Assembly (NCBI RefSeq): GCF_000812465.1
Contig: NZ_JWMA01000034.1
Location: forward strand, 62,001-126,000
Source of the DNA: Cupriavidus sp. IDO
Lineage (GTDB): Bacteria > Pseudomonadota > Gammaproteobacteria > Burkholderiales > Burkholderiaceae
Length of the DNA stretch: 64,000 bases
Direction of reading: 5' to 3'
The notes below the pieces were generated by a model that saw only the letters and a list, made by a program, of their open reading frames with translations, was not told the origin of the DNA and did no database searches. Both the position numbers and the translations under genes were made by a program. Of this stretch, positions 37,533 through 46,295 are shown piece by piece (positions within the stretch are counted from its first letter, which is position 1; every line of letters begins with the position of its first letter).

Positions 37533-38189
37533 TCAGCCGATGCGCGAAACCTTGAGCAGCTTCTTCAGGTCGCCGCTCATCTTCTTCGGATCGGGGTCTT
37601 TCGGAAAACGCATCATGAGGTTGCCCAGCGGGTCGACCATGAAGATGGTGTCCTCGGCGCGCCCGCCCTTCTCCGCCGGCAACCACTGCTGCGCGATCCT
37701 GCGGTCGATGCGCAGGAAGCGCACGCCGGCATAGGGCTCGTTGTAGGCCGCGGTCAGGCGCTCATCGATGGCGCCGTCGTCGGTAATCAGCCATACCGGC
37801 ACGATGCGCTCGCGGTCCTGTCCCTGCCCGGCCCGGATCTGGCGGATGGTGAACAGCTTCTTTGCGCAGGCCTCGTCGCAGGCGGCCGGGTCGGTCGTCA
37901 CCAGCAGCCACTTGCCGCGCAGGCTCTCCAGCGGCACGGCCTCGCCCCGCTCATTGGTCACGCGCACCGGCGGCATCGGGCGCTGCGGATCGATCAGCGC
38001 GCCATAGTTGGTGGCACCGCCGACAGGCTTGAACACATAGAAGGTCAGGTACGAGGCGATCACCGGCGAGGCGCAGACCAGCAACAGCAGCAGCATCTGG
38101 AGGCGGCCGCGGCGCGTGCGCGCGTCAATGCGGGAGTCCGGCGGCGATGCCGTGGCGGCCGGGGCCGGAGCGGAGTCTTGCTGTGGCAT
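37533..38189 (-). CDS. Membrane-anchored thioredoxin-fold protein of the oxidase assembly cluster
   Basis: 218 aa from the ATG at 38189; an upstream extension is Arg-rich and unlikely. One membrane segment (about 33-53) is followed by a periplasmic domain (RGKWLLVTTDPAACDEACAKKLFTIRQIR) with a C-x3-C pair in the same place as SCO proteins, but no obvious partner His. It occurs between SURF1 and ctaA in betaproteobacterial oxidase clusters. A role in copper or disulfide handling is an inference from fold and position. Confidence 0.75.
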   Translation of the reverse strand: MPQQDSAPAPAATASPPDSRIDARTRRGRLQMLLLLLVCASPVIASYLTFYVFKPVGGATNYGALIDPQRPMPPVRVTNERGEAVPLESLRGKWLLVTTDPAACDEACAKKLFTIRQIRAGQGQDRERIVPVWLITDDGAIDERLTAAYNEPYAGVRFLRIDRRIAQQWLPAEKGGRAEDTIFMVDPLGNLMMRFPKDPDPKKMSGDLKKLLKVSRIG

Positions 38190-38259
38190 GGGTACGTCTG
38201 TGTTCCGTTTGTCCGAGTCCGCGCGCGCCCGCGGGCGCACGCGCATGTATCCAAGTGTC

Positions 38260-39015
38260 CTAGTGCCCTGTTCCGGCGGCAAGCCGGCGCGCACGCCGCC
38301 AGCCCAGCACGATCACCAGCACCAGCGTGAGCGCCGCCAGGCCGAACCACTGGAAGGCGTAGCCATAGTGCCGGTCCGCGCCGAAGTCAGCGGGCGCCCA
38401 GTCGCGCGCCAGGCCATCGCCGGTATCGGTGCGCTGCTCGATGACGAGCGGCTGCAGGGGAAGGCCCAGTTCGGCGGCAAATGCCGCCAGATCCACGTTC
38501 TGGCGGATCTTGTTGCCGGCTTCGGCGCTGGCAGCCTGGCCGAGACTATAGACCTTTGGCACCGCCGTCAGTGCTGTGCCTTCCAGCGTGATCTCGCCAT
38601 CCGGCGTGGGGAACGGCGCGATGCGCAAGCGGTCCTCTGCGTCGCGCGGCAGCCAGCCGCGCAACACCAGCACGCCGCGCATGGCGCCGGCATCACCCCG
38701 GATCTGCAGCGGCGTCAGCACCAGGAAGCCGGCACGGGTATCGCTGCCGTTGCCGTGGGGGCGATTATCCAGCAAGACGGTGTGCGCCGTGTCGAATCGC
38801 CCTGTCACGCGCACGGCCCGGTCGGTCACGGCTTGCGACAGCGGCGCGGCGGTCAGCACCACCGGCGGCTGCGCGGCCAGGGCTTCCAGCCGCGCGGCGC
38901 GCGCCAGCTTTTCATGTGCGCGGTTGAGCTGCCAGTTGCCCAGCGCGCAGGTGACGGCTATCACCACCACGGCGGCGGCCGTCGGCAGCGGGCTTAACAC
39001 GCGCCACGGTTTCAT
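38260..39015 (-). CDS. SURF1 family cytochrome oxidase assembly protein
   Basis: 251 aa from the ATG at 39015. SURF1 topology: a membrane helix at each end (about 11-27 and 222-240) around a periplasmic domain. Family motifs GNWQLNRAHEK near the N-terminus, LDNRP, VLVLRGWLPRD and YGYAFQWFGLA at the C-terminus are present. It helps heme A insertion into subunit I. A frame extending upstream to 39345 lies over the opposite-strand small gene and is not used. Confidence 0.92.
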   Translation of the reverse strand: MKPWRVLSPLPTAAAVVVIAVTCALGNWQLNRAHEKLARAARLEALAAQPPVVLTAAPLSQAVTDRAVRVTGRFDTAHTVLLDNRPHGNGSDTRAGFLVLTPLQIRGDAGAMRGVLVLRGWLPRDAEDRLRIAPFPTPDGEITLEGTALTAVPKVYSLGQAASAEAGNKIRQNVDLAAFAAELGLPLQPLVIEQRTDTGDGLARDWAPADFGADRHYGYAFQWFGLAALTLVLVIVLGWRRARRLAAGTGH

Positions 39016-39117
39016 CACAAGACCTCGCCGGGTGCCGACCGAGGCGCGGCGCCGATGCGATAATATGACTTTCCGCCAACGAGACCGCGGCACCAACCGT
39101 GGCAACCTCGCCCCGCC

Positions 39118-39327
39118 ATGCGCATTGTCATCATCGTTGCCTTCATCCTTATCATCGGCAGCCTGGCCTCCGCCCTGTTCTTCATGATGCGCGACCGCGG
39201 CCGCACGCCCAACATGATGCGCTCGCTGATGTTCCGCGTCGGCTTCTCGATCGCGCTGTTCCTGTTCATCCTGTTTTCGAACTGGATGGGATGGATTCAC
39301 AGCACCGGCATCCGCATGAATCCCTGA
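39118..39327 (+). CDS. Small twin-transmembrane protein (DUF2909 type)
   Basis: 69 aa, two hydrophobic helices (about 2-22 and 40-60) joined by a short basic loop (RDRGRTPNMMRSLMFRVG). It is the only plus-strand gene inside the oxidase cluster, divergent from SURF1. Proteins of this type are found next to cytochrome oxidase genes in betaproteobacteria. The function is unknown. Confidence 0.8.
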   Translation: MRIVIIVAFILIIGSLASALFFMMRDRGRTPNMMRSLMFRVGFSIALFLFILFSNWMGWIHSTGIRMNP

Positions 39328-39334
39328 AGCAGAC

Positions 39335-39401
39335 GGGAACCGCAAAAAACAAGCGCCGCAGGCTGGTCATCCTCCTGCGGCGCTTCTCTTTTGCGGTTCC
39401 C
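39335..39401. terminator. Long bidirectional hairpin between DUF2909 gene and ctaE
   Basis: Outer arms GGGAACCGCAAAA / TTTTGCGGTTCCC and inner arms AAGCGCCGCAGG / CCTGCGGCGCTT, interrupted by short A-rich and TCTC bulges. It begins 8 bp after the DUF2909 stop and lies 47 bp past the end of ctaE, so it ends both converging transcripts. Confidence 0.85.
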
Positions 39402-39447
39402 GCCGGCAGGCCATGATGAGGCCGCCGGCGGGTACAACGGTCGCTGC

Positions 39448-40308
39448 TTACAGCCAGTAGACCACGACGTAGAGGAACAGCCACACCACGTCAACGAAGT
39501 GCCAGTACCAGGCCGCGCCTTCGAAGGCGAAGTGGTGATCGGGGGTGAAGTGGCCCTTCAGCACGCGGATCAGCACCACGGTCAGCATGATCGCGCCCAT
39601 GGTCACGTGGAAGCCGTGGAAGCCCGTCAGCAGGAAGAAAGTCGAACCATAAATGCCCGAGGACAGCTTCAGGTTCAGCTCCGAATAGGCGTGCATGTAC
39701 TCGTACGCCTGGAAGCACATAAAGATCGCGCCCAGCAGGATGGTCAGCACCAGGCCCTGGATCAGCTGGCTGCGCTTGCCGGCCAGCAGCGCGTGGTGCG
39801 CCCAGGTCAGCGTCAGGCCTGACATCAGCAGCAGCGCGGTGTTGATAGTCGGGATCGGCCACGGACCCATGGTCTGGAAGCTTTCCACCACGCCGGCCGG
39901 GCCAGTGTTGGGCCATACGGCGGCAAAGTCGGGCCACAGGATCTTGTTGTTCAGGTCGCCCAGCCACGGCATGGCGATGGTGCGGGCATAGAACAGCGCG
40001 CCGAAGAAGGCCGCGAAGAACATCACTTCGGAGAAGATGAACCAGCCCATCGACCAGCGGAACGACAGGTCGATGTTCTTGCCGTACATGCCCCCTTCCG
40101 ATTCGCTGATGGCGTCGCCAAACCAGCTCTTGAGCACGAACAGGAACCACACCAGGCCGATGCCGCACAGGTACGGTGCCCAGGCTTGTCCGTTCACCCA
40201 GCCGGCGGCGCCGGCGCCGGTCATCAGCAGGCCGAAGGCTGCCGTGACCGGGTGACGCGACGGGCCCGGTACGAAGTAGTACGGAGCGTTTGCGCGGTTC
40301 GCACTCAT
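39448..40308 (-). CDS. ctaE: Cytochrome c oxidase subunit III
   Basis: 286 aa with seven predicted helices. Motifs: YYFVPGPSRHPVTAA at the N-terminus, RWSMGWFIFSEVMFFAAFFGALFY, and the C-terminal GFHGFHVTMGAIML and WHFVDVVWLFLYVVVYW. It is a core subunit of the aa3 oxidase without redox cofactors. It follows the DUF2970 gene. Confidence 0.97.
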   Translation of the reverse strand: MSANRANAPYYFVPGPSRHPVTAAFGLLMTGAGAAGWVNGQAWAPYLCGIGLVWFLFVLKSWFGDAISESEGGMYGKNIDLSFRWSMGWFIFSEVMFFAAFFGALFYARTIAMPWLGDLNNKILWPDFAAVWPNTGPAGVVESFQTMGPWPIPTINTALLLMSGLTLTWAHHALLAGKRSQLIQGLVLTILLGAIFMCFQAYEYMHAYSELNLKLSSGIYGSTFFLLTGFHGFHVTMGAIMLTVVLIRVLKGHFTPDHHFAFEGAAWYWHFVDVVWLFLYVVVYWL

Positions 40309-40428
40309 TCTTTTATCTCCAGCTCAGAGTCTTTGATTCAGTAATCGTTATTGGCGCATCCGGCCACCCGCCCCTCTGGGCCGGCCGGCGGCACTGCTTT
40401 TTGCTTTCTGTCTACCCTACCTGCCCTG

Positions 40429-40653
40429 CTATGCCGCGGCGTTGCCGACCACGGCGCGTACGATGAAGATCAGCACCGTGATGAACACCGCCACGGCAAT
40501 CAGCCCGGCGATGATCACGTGGACCGGATTCAGCCGCGCCATGTCGTTCTCGTGATCCGCGCCTTTGCGCAGTCCGATAAACGACCACAGCACCGCCCGC
40601 ATGGTCTGCGCAAACGACATCTTGCGTTTGACCGCGTCCTTCAGCTCATCCAC
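40429..40653 (-). CDS. DUF2970 family small membrane protein
   Basis: 74 aa from a GTG at 40653 with GGAGGACGT upstream. An amphipathic/basic N-terminus (MDELKDAVKRKMSFAQTMRAV) precedes one C-terminal membrane helix (about 47-68). It is found between ctaG and ctaE in betaproteobacteria. The function is unknown; the context suggests oxidase assembly or stability. Confidence 0.85.
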   Translation of the reverse strand: MDELKDAVKRKMSFAQTMRAVLWSFIGLRKGADHENDMARLNPVHVIIAGLIAVAVFITVLIFIVRAVVGNAAA

Positions 40654-40699
40654 GGCACGTCCTCCAGACTGCTTTCAACCTGCACGAACCGCCGCTGCC

Positions 40700-41320
40700 T
40701 CAGATCCCCTTGCCCGCCGGCGCCGGTTCGGCCTCCAGCTGGCCCTGCGGCGCCTGCGCCACCGGGGTGCCCACCTCGAAGAAGGTGTACGACAGCGTAA
40801 TGCTCTTTACATCCTTGGGCAGCGCCGGATCGATCACGAACACCACCGGCATCTCCCGCGCTTCCTTCGCCTTGAGCGTCTGCTGCTTGAAGCAGAAGCA
40901 CTCCAGCTTCTTGAAATACTCGGTCGCCTGCTTGGGCGCGTAGCTCGGGATGGCTTGCGCGGAGATATCGCGCGACTGTCCGTTGGCCACTTCGTAGACG
41001 ATCGTCGTCATCTCGCCCGGATGCACTTCCATGCTGTTCTTCACCGGCCGGAAGGCGAAGGGCCCGCGCGCGTTCGAATCGAACTCCACCGTAATGGTGC
41101 GGCTCTTGTCGACCTGCGTGTTCTTCACCGAACCGCCGTACAGGTCGCGCGTCGTCACCACGTTCAGGCCGGTGATGTCGCAGATCTTCTTGTACAGCGG
41201 CACCAGCGCGTAGCCGAAGCCGAACATCAGCGTCACGATCACGATCAGCCGCAGCATCATGCCGCGGTTGAATCGCCGCTCGGCTTCCCGACTTGCCTGG
41301 TCCTGCTGGTCGACGCTCAT
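40700..41320 (-). CDS. ctaG: Cytochrome c oxidase assembly protein CtaG (Cox11)
   Basis: 206 aa. One N-terminal membrane helix (about 22-42) precedes a periplasmic immunoglobulin-like domain with the copper-binding motif LECFCFKQQ. It delivers copper to CuB of subunit I. It starts 17 bp after the 44-aa gene. Confidence 0.95.
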   Translation of the reverse strand: MSVDQQDQASREAERRFNRGMMLRLIVIVTLMFGFGYALVPLYKKICDITGLNVVTTRDLYGGSVKNTQVDKSRTITVEFDSNARGPFAFRPVKNSMEVHPGEMTTIVYEVANGQSRDISAQAIPSYAPKQATEYFKKLECFCFKQQTLKAKEAREMPVVFVIDPALPKDVKSITLSYTFFEVGTPVAQAPQGQLEAEPAPAGKGI

Positions 41321-41337
41321 CTCACTACCCTGCAGCT

Positions 41338-41472
41338 TCAGCCAAGGAACACCATCTTGGCGAAGAACCCCAAAAAGAAAACCACCACGATGGAAAACAG
41401 GATCAGGCCAAGGCGCCGGTTGGCGGCTTTCTGGTCCCGTTGCGATGGGTTTTTGTCTGGAGACTGCGTCAT
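41338..41472 (-). CDS. 44-aa cytochrome oxidase small assembly protein
   Basis: A very short frame with ATG at 41472 and TGA at 41338-41340. The peptide has a hydrophilic N-terminus (MTQSPDKNPSQRDQKAANRR) and one membrane helix (about 21-38, GLILFSIVVVFFLGFF), ending KMVFLG. It fills the gap between ctaD and ctaG, 17 bp before ctaG. Tiny single-helix proteins at this position are known in betaproteobacterial oxidase clusters. Codon use matches neighbours. Confidence 0.8.
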   Translation of the reverse strand: MTQSPDKNPSQRDQKAANRRLGLILFSIVVVFFLGFFAKMVFLG

Positions 41473-41495
41473 TGCTGCTACTGCCTTCATCTGCC

Positions 41496-41530
41496 GGCCC
41501 GGGAGGCGGACCTGGTCCGCCTCCCGGGCC
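41496..41530. other. Very stable GC hairpin after ctaD
   Basis: A 17-nt arm (41496-41512, starting GGCCCGGGAGG) pairs perfectly with 41514-41530. There is no T-run on either side. It sits 18 bp beyond the ctaD stop and before the 44-aa gene, a position suited to protecting the ctaCD message or limiting readthrough. Confidence 0.75.
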
Positions 41531-41548
41531 TTGTTGCGTGACTACCGC

Positions 41549-43156
41549 TTAACGGACTTGCGGCGGCACTTCAAAGGTGTGGAACGGCGCCGGCGACGGC
41601 ACGGTCCACTCCAGGCCCTCGGCGCCTTCCCAGGGCTTGTCTCCGGCCGGCTGGCCGCCACGATAGGACGGGAGCACCACGAAGAAGAAGAAATACACCT
41701 GCATCAGGCCGAAGCCCAGTGCCCCGATGGATGCGATCGCGTTGAAGTCCGCGAACTGGGTCGGGTAGTCGGCATAGCGACGCGGCATGCCGGCCAGACC
41801 CAGGAAGTGCATCGGGAAGAAAGTGACATTGAAGAAGATGATCGAGCCCCAGAAGTGGATCTGGCCGCGGGTTTCGTTGTACATGAAACCGCTCCACTTC
41901 GGACCCCAGTAGTAGAAGCCCGCGAACAGCGCGAACAGCGAGCCGGCCACCAGCACATAGTGGAAGTGCGCCACGATGAAGTAGGTGTCCTGCAGCTGGA
42001 TGTCGATCGGGGCCACGGCCGGCATCAGGCCGGTGAAGCCGCCGATGGTGAACACGAAGATGAAGCCGATCGAGAACAGCATCGGGGTCTCGAAGGTCAT
42101 CGAGCCCTTCCACATGGTGGCGATCCAGTTGAATATCTTCACGGCCGTCGGCACCGCGATCAGCATGGTCGCGTACATGAAGAACAGCTGGCCGGTCACC
42201 GGCATGCCGGTCGTGAACATGTGGTGGGCCCACACGATGAACGACAGGATGGCGATCGAGGCGGTGGCGTACACCATCGAGCTGTAGCCGAACAGGCGCT
42301 TGCGGGCAAACGCCGGCACCACCTGCGAGACGATCCCGAAAGCCGGCAGGATCATGATGTACACCTCGGGGTGGCCGAAGAACCAGAAGATGTGCTGGTA
42401 CATCACCGGGTCACCACCGCCCGCGGCCGAGAAGAAGCTCGTGCCGAAGTGGCGGTCGGTCAGCACCATGGTGATGGCGCCGGCCAGCACGGGCATCACG
42501 GCGATCAGCAGGTAGGCGGTGATCAGCCAGGTCCAGCAGAACATCGGCATCTTCATCAGCGTCATGCCGGGGGCGCGCATGTTGAGGATGGTCACGATGA
42601 TGTTGATCGAGCCCATGATCGACGACGCGCCCATGATGTGCATCGCGAAGATGGCCATGTCCATGCCCGGGCCCATCTGCACCGACAGCGGCGCGTACAG
42701 GGTCCAGCCGGCGGCGGTGGCGCCGCCCGGGGCGAAGAACGAGCCGGCCAGCAGCAGGGCCGCGGGCGGCAACAGCCAGAAGCTGAAGTTGTTCATGCGG
42801 GCGAAGGCCATGTCGGACGCGCCGACCTGCAGCGGGATCATCCAGTTGGCGAAGCCCACGAAGGCCGGCATGATCGCGCCGAACACCATCACCAGACCAT
42901 GCATGGTGGTGAACTGGTTGAACAGCTCGGGGCGGAAGAACTGCAGGCCCGGCTCGAACAGCTCGAGGCGGATCAGCAGCGCCAGCACGCCGCCCGACAG
43001 CAGCATGATGAACGAGAACAGCAGGTACAGCGTACCGATGTCCTTGTGGTTGGTGGCAAACAGCCAGCGGCGCCAGCCATGCGGATGATCGTGGGCGTGA
43101 TCATCATGCGCGTGGTCGTGCGGATGGGCGATCGCGTCCGGGGTAGCAGTACTCAT
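41549..43156 (-). CDS. ctaD: Cytochrome c oxidase subunit I (aa3 type)
   Basis: 535 aa with twelve predicted helices. Cofactor sites: low-spin heme ligand in TMHGLVMVFGAIMPAF; CuB His and Tyr in WFFGHPEVYIMILPAFG; the His pair in VWAHHMFTTGM; heme ligands in TYFIVAHFHYVLVAG. A His-rich cytoplasmic N-terminus (HPHDHAHDDHAHDHPHG) could bind metal. It is the catalytic subunit of the terminal oxidase. It follows ctaC by 38 bp. Confidence 0.98.
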   Translation of the reverse strand: MSTATPDAIAHPHDHAHDDHAHDHPHGWRRWLFATNHKDIGTLYLLFSFIMLLSGGVLALLIRLELFEPGLQFFRPELFNQFTTMHGLVMVFGAIMPAFVGFANWMIPLQVGASDMAFARMNNFSFWLLPPAALLLAGSFFAPGGATAAGWTLYAPLSVQMGPGMDMAIFAMHIMGASSIMGSINIIVTILNMRAPGMTLMKMPMFCWTWLITAYLLIAVMPVLAGAITMVLTDRHFGTSFFSAAGGGDPVMYQHIFWFFGHPEVYIMILPAFGIVSQVVPAFARKRLFGYSSMVYATASIAILSFIVWAHHMFTTGMPVTGQLFFMYATMLIAVPTAVKIFNWIATMWKGSMTFETPMLFSIGFIFVFTIGGFTGLMPAVAPIDIQLQDTYFIVAHFHYVLVAGSLFALFAGFYYWGPKWSGFMYNETRGQIHFWGSIIFFNVTFFPMHFLGLAGMPRRYADYPTQFADFNAIASIGALGFGLMQVYFFFFVVLPSYRGGQPAGDKPWEGAEGLEWTVPSPAPFHTFEVPPQVR

Positions 43157-43194
43157 CGCAAATGCTCCTCTAATCCTGTTCTTTCTTCAGCGAG

Positions 43195-44460
43195 TCAGCC
43201 TGCAACGCGGCTGTCCGCGAGGCTGGCCTGCTTGTCTGCTGTCTTGTCGGCGGGCGTGGCCTGCGCCTTCGGGGCGGCATCGCCGCCGGCGCCGCCGCCC
43301 TCCGGGAACTTGCCCGCGCGGGCATTCACGAAATCGCTCGGCTGGATCACTTCGCCGGTCTTGTTACCCCAGCTGTTGCGGGTGTAGGTCATGACCGATG
43401 CGAGCTCGGTGTCGGACAGATGCTTCCAGATCGGCATCGCGTTCTTGCCTTCCAGCAGGATGTGCATCTGGCCGGCCTTCGGGCCGTTCACGATCTTGGA
43501 GCCGTCCAGCGCCGGGAAGGCGCCGCCGCCCTTGCCGTTCGGCTGGTGGCAGACCGCGCAGTTGGTGGCATAGACCTTCTCGCCGCGGACCTTCATTTCG
43601 TCCAGGGTCCAGGTCTTGTTGGGGTCGTCGGCCTTGGCGGCCAGTTCCTTCTTCTTGCCGTCCACCCACTTGGTGTAGTCGGCGTCGGACACCACGCGCA
43701 CCACGATCGGCATGAAGGCGTGTTCCTTGCCGCACAGCTCGGCGCACTGGCCGCGGTACACGCCGATCTTCTCGGCCTTGAACCAGGTGTCGCGCACGAA
43801 GCCGGGGATCGCATCCTGCTTGACGCCGAAGGCCGGGATCATCCAGGCGTGGATCACGTCATTGGCGGTGGTGACGATGCGGACCTTCTTGTTGACGGGC
43901 ACCACCAGTTCGTTGTCCACCTCCATCAGGTAGGTGTTCGACTTGGGCTGCTCGTTGTTGATCTGCTCGCGCGGCGTGGTCAGGGTCGACACGAAGGAAA
44001 TGCCTTCGCCCTCGCCCTTCAGGTAGTCATACCCCCACTTCCACTGGTAGCCGGTGGCCTTGATGGTGATGTCGGAGTTGGTGGTGTCCTTCATGGCCAC
44101 CACGGTCTTGGTGGCCGGCAGGGCCATGGCGATCACGATCAGGAACGGGACGATGGTCCAGATCACTTCGACCGTGATGCTTTCGTGGAAGGAGGCAGGC
44201 TTGGCACCCTTGGCCTTGCGGTGCGTGAACACGGAATAGAACATCACCCCGAACACGGCAACAAAGATCACCGTGCAGATGATCAGCATCATCCAGTTCA
44301 GCCAGTGAATCTGCTCGGCGATCTTGGTGACCGGCTCGGTCAGGTTGAGCTGCCGTACGGCGGGGCCGCCCGGCATGTCACTGACCGCGGAGGCCGCATG
44401 GCTGGCAAGCAGGGACGCGCCCGCCAGACAAGCTGCGGATGCCTTCTTCCACATTTTCAT
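43195..44460 (-). CDS. ctaC: Cytochrome c oxidase subunit II with fused cytochrome c domain
   Basis: 421 aa. A signal peptide (ending SHAASA) and two membrane helices are followed by the CuA domain (GQCAELCGKEHAFMPIVV). A C-terminal cytochrome c domain has the heme motif CAVCHQ. This makes it the caa3-like extended form. A Pro/Ala/Gly/Lys tail follows. It receives electrons from soluble cytochrome c. It is the second gene after the DUF2244 gene. Confidence 0.97.
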   Translation of the reverse strand: MKMWKKASAACLAGASLLASHAASAVSDMPGGPAVRQLNLTEPVTKIAEQIHWLNWMMLIICTVIFVAVFGVMFYSVFTHRKAKGAKPASFHESITVEVIWTIVPFLIVIAMALPATKTVVAMKDTTNSDITIKATGYQWKWGYDYLKGEGEGISFVSTLTTPREQINNEQPKSNTYLMEVDNELVVPVNKKVRIVTTANDVIHAWMIPAFGVKQDAIPGFVRDTWFKAEKIGVYRGQCAELCGKEHAFMPIVVRVVSDADYTKWVDGKKKELAAKADDPNKTWTLDEMKVRGEKVYATNCAVCHQPNGKGGGAFPALDGSKIVNGPKAGQMHILLEGKNAMPIWKHLSDTELASVMTYTRNSWGNKTGEVIQPSDFVNARAGKFPEGGGAGGDAAPKAQATPADKTADKQASLADSRVAG

Positions 44461-44518
44461 TTGTTATCTACCCAATTTACAGATTCAGATCTGTCCCCGC
44501 CTCCGCCCCCGCCACCTC

Positions 44519-45028
44519 TCAGAGGCGGCGCAGGACCGCTGCGAGCTCCTGCGCGAACTTGCGCCGCCTGTACGGGTCCACGTAACACCCCACCTGCACA
44601 GCGCGCTTGCCCGACCGCAGAGTCACCAGCGCCCGGACCGATTCACCCAGCTCGACCCGCACCCAGTGCGGGTTGAATTCCTGGCGCGTCACCCGCGTGC
44701 CGCTGGCTGTCTCCACGACCAGCATGCCGTCGGTAATACTGACGCGCTCATAGTCCGTCGCATGCCGCGCATACACAAGCAGAGCAATCCCCAGCCCGAG
44801 CAGGTCCAGGCCGGCGAAAGGCAGCACGAGCCAGGACCCCTGCCACGCGAAAAACAACGCGATGACAAGCGAGACAGTGAAGATCGAGAGGTAAAACCAG
44901 CCGACCTGGCGTGGAGAAAGCGAGCAATTCCGCTTCATCAGCCAGTCGGTGGGCGCGGGGGGAGGTCCGTCGAGATTTCCGCCGGAGTCACCACTTGCCG
45001 TCTGGAATGCGATACCCAAGTCTTGCAT
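44519..45028 (-). CDS. DUF2244 family membrane protein
   Basis: 169 aa from the ATG at 45028; a later ATG (MKRNCSLSPRQ) would trim 30 residues. Two adjacent membrane helices lie at about 48-88, then a soluble C-terminal domain (RVELGESVRALVTLRSGKRAVQVG). The family often sits next to cytochrome oxidase genes and its function is unknown. It begins the ctaC-ctaD minus-strand run, 58 bp before ctaC. Confidence 0.82.
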   Translation of the reverse strand: MQDLGIAFQTASGDSGGNLDGPPPAPTDWLMKRNCSLSPRQVGWFYLSIFTVSLVIALFFAWQGSWLVLPFAGLDLLGLGIALLVYARHATDYERVSITDGMLVVETASGTRVTRQEFNPHWVRVELGESVRALVTLRSGKRAVQVGCYVDPYRRRKFAQELAAVLRRL

Positions 45029-45308
45029 CGCCAACCACTCTGCATCGGATGCACGCCCGGGACGATTGCGCCGAGGGTGCACTTGCGAGTGCAAATTCCA
45101 GGGCGTTCTTGTGCCAGGGGACCACTGCGACAAACTGGCGCATTATAGGGCGCTTCCCATACTCGGACAAGGCCACTACTTGACCACAAGGCTTGCGTGC
45201 CCCAAGGTTTTATGCATTGGCACAACAACTGATATCGCCTTCCAGGCCGCGCCAGCACTGCGTTGGCGGGAAATTCCGCTCAACGCAAGGTTAACTCTGT
45301 TTTAACCG

Positions 45309-46247
45309 TCAGCCACGCGGCCGCGCCCTGCCGATCTTGTCCAGCGGCACCACCGCCCGGCCCAGTTCGTCGACCGCCTGGCCGCCGCGCGGCGGCAGTT
45401 TCCAGGCATGCCCGTAGACAATCTCGAAGGTCAGCGGGATCACACCCTCAGCGTTGCGCTGTCTCGCCAGCGCCGCCAGCAGCGCCTGGTACCAGCGGCG
45501 GCCACGCAGCCCGCCCGGGCCGGCCGTCCTGAGTCCGCCGAAGGCCTGCACTTCCCGCAGCAGCGTCTCGGGCGATTCGTAGGTGACCGTCAGGGTTTCC
45601 ATGTCCATCACCGGCGTGGACCAGCCGCTGTGCACGAGCATGTCGCCGATATCGTGCATGTCGACAAATCGCAACGTATGAGGCGCGTTGTCGACTTCCG
45701 CGAACGCCGCGCGGAGCTCCTTCAGCGTATCGGGCCCGAACAGCGAGAACAGCACCAGCCCTTCGTCGCGCGTGACCCGGTGCCATTCCGGAAAGACGCG
45801 ATGCGGCTCGGGAAACCAGTGCAGCGCCAGGTTGGACCACAACAGGTCGAAGCTCGCGGCACTAAAAGGCAATGTGGCAAGATCGCCCTGGACCAGGTCG
45901 AACAGCGGCCGCTTGCCGAGCATGCGGCCGATCCAGCCGGGGCGGCGCTGCGGATCGCGCTGTCCGGCCTCGCTCAGCATCGCCCCCGAAACGTCGAGCC
46001 CCGCGATCTGCGCATCCGGAAAGCGGGCGCGCAGTGCGGCCAGGCCCTGGCCATGCCCGCAGCCGATATCGAGCGCGCGCTGCGGCGCCAGGCGGATCAC
46101 TTCCATGCGTTCCTGCATGCGTTGCCCGATCTCGCCCAGCAGGAAATCGAGCTTGCCGAAGCTGGCGCTGCGCCGGTCAAAGGCAAGCCGGGTCAGCCGC
46201 GTGGGCGGCAGGAAGGCATCGGGAGAATCGGCAGCATGCAGGGACAC
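45309..46247 (-). CDS. SAM-dependent methyltransferase (BioC-like)
   Basis: 312 aa from a GTG at 46247; no ATG lies in a suitable place and no clear ribosome-binding site supports this start. The domain begins LPPTRLTRLAFDRRSASF, as in BioC-type proteins. SAM motif I is ALDIGCGHGQGLAAL; LWSNLALHWFPEPHRVFPEWHRV follows. The C-terminal part is longer than in typical BioC. BioC methylates malonyl-ACP in biotin synthesis, but no bio gene is adjacent, so the substrate is open. It diverges from comF by 48 bp. Confidence 0.78.
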   Translation of the reverse strand: MSLHAADSPDAFLPPTRLTRLAFDRRSASFGKLDFLLGEIGQRMQERMEVIRLAPQRALDIGCGHGQGLAALRARFPDAQIAGLDVSGAMLSEAGQRDPQRRPGWIGRMLGKRPLFDLVQGDLATLPFSAASFDLLWSNLALHWFPEPHRVFPEWHRVTRDEGLVLFSLFGPDTLKELRAAFAEVDNAPHTLRFVDMHDIGDMLVHSGWSTPVMDMETLTVTYESPETLLREVQAFGGLRTAGPGGLRGRRWYQALLAALARQRNAEGVIPLTFEIVYGHAWKLPPRGGQAVDELGRAVVPLDKIGRARPRG

Positions 46248-46295
46248 GGACGGGAAAGCCAGCAAAAGGACAAAGAAGCGGCCGGAGATCCGGCC

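Noticed and set aside
40565-43387. A 940-codon plus-strand open frame across the oxidase genes
   Set aside because: Exact shadow of ctaG and ctaD on the opposite strand; the His/Arg/Asp-rich composition is typical of antisense translation of membrane-protein genes.
45408-46295. Apparent long N-terminal extension of ComF
   Set aside because: Antisense of the methyltransferase gene, with no homology to ComF. A GTG with a good ribosome-binding site exists at 46296.
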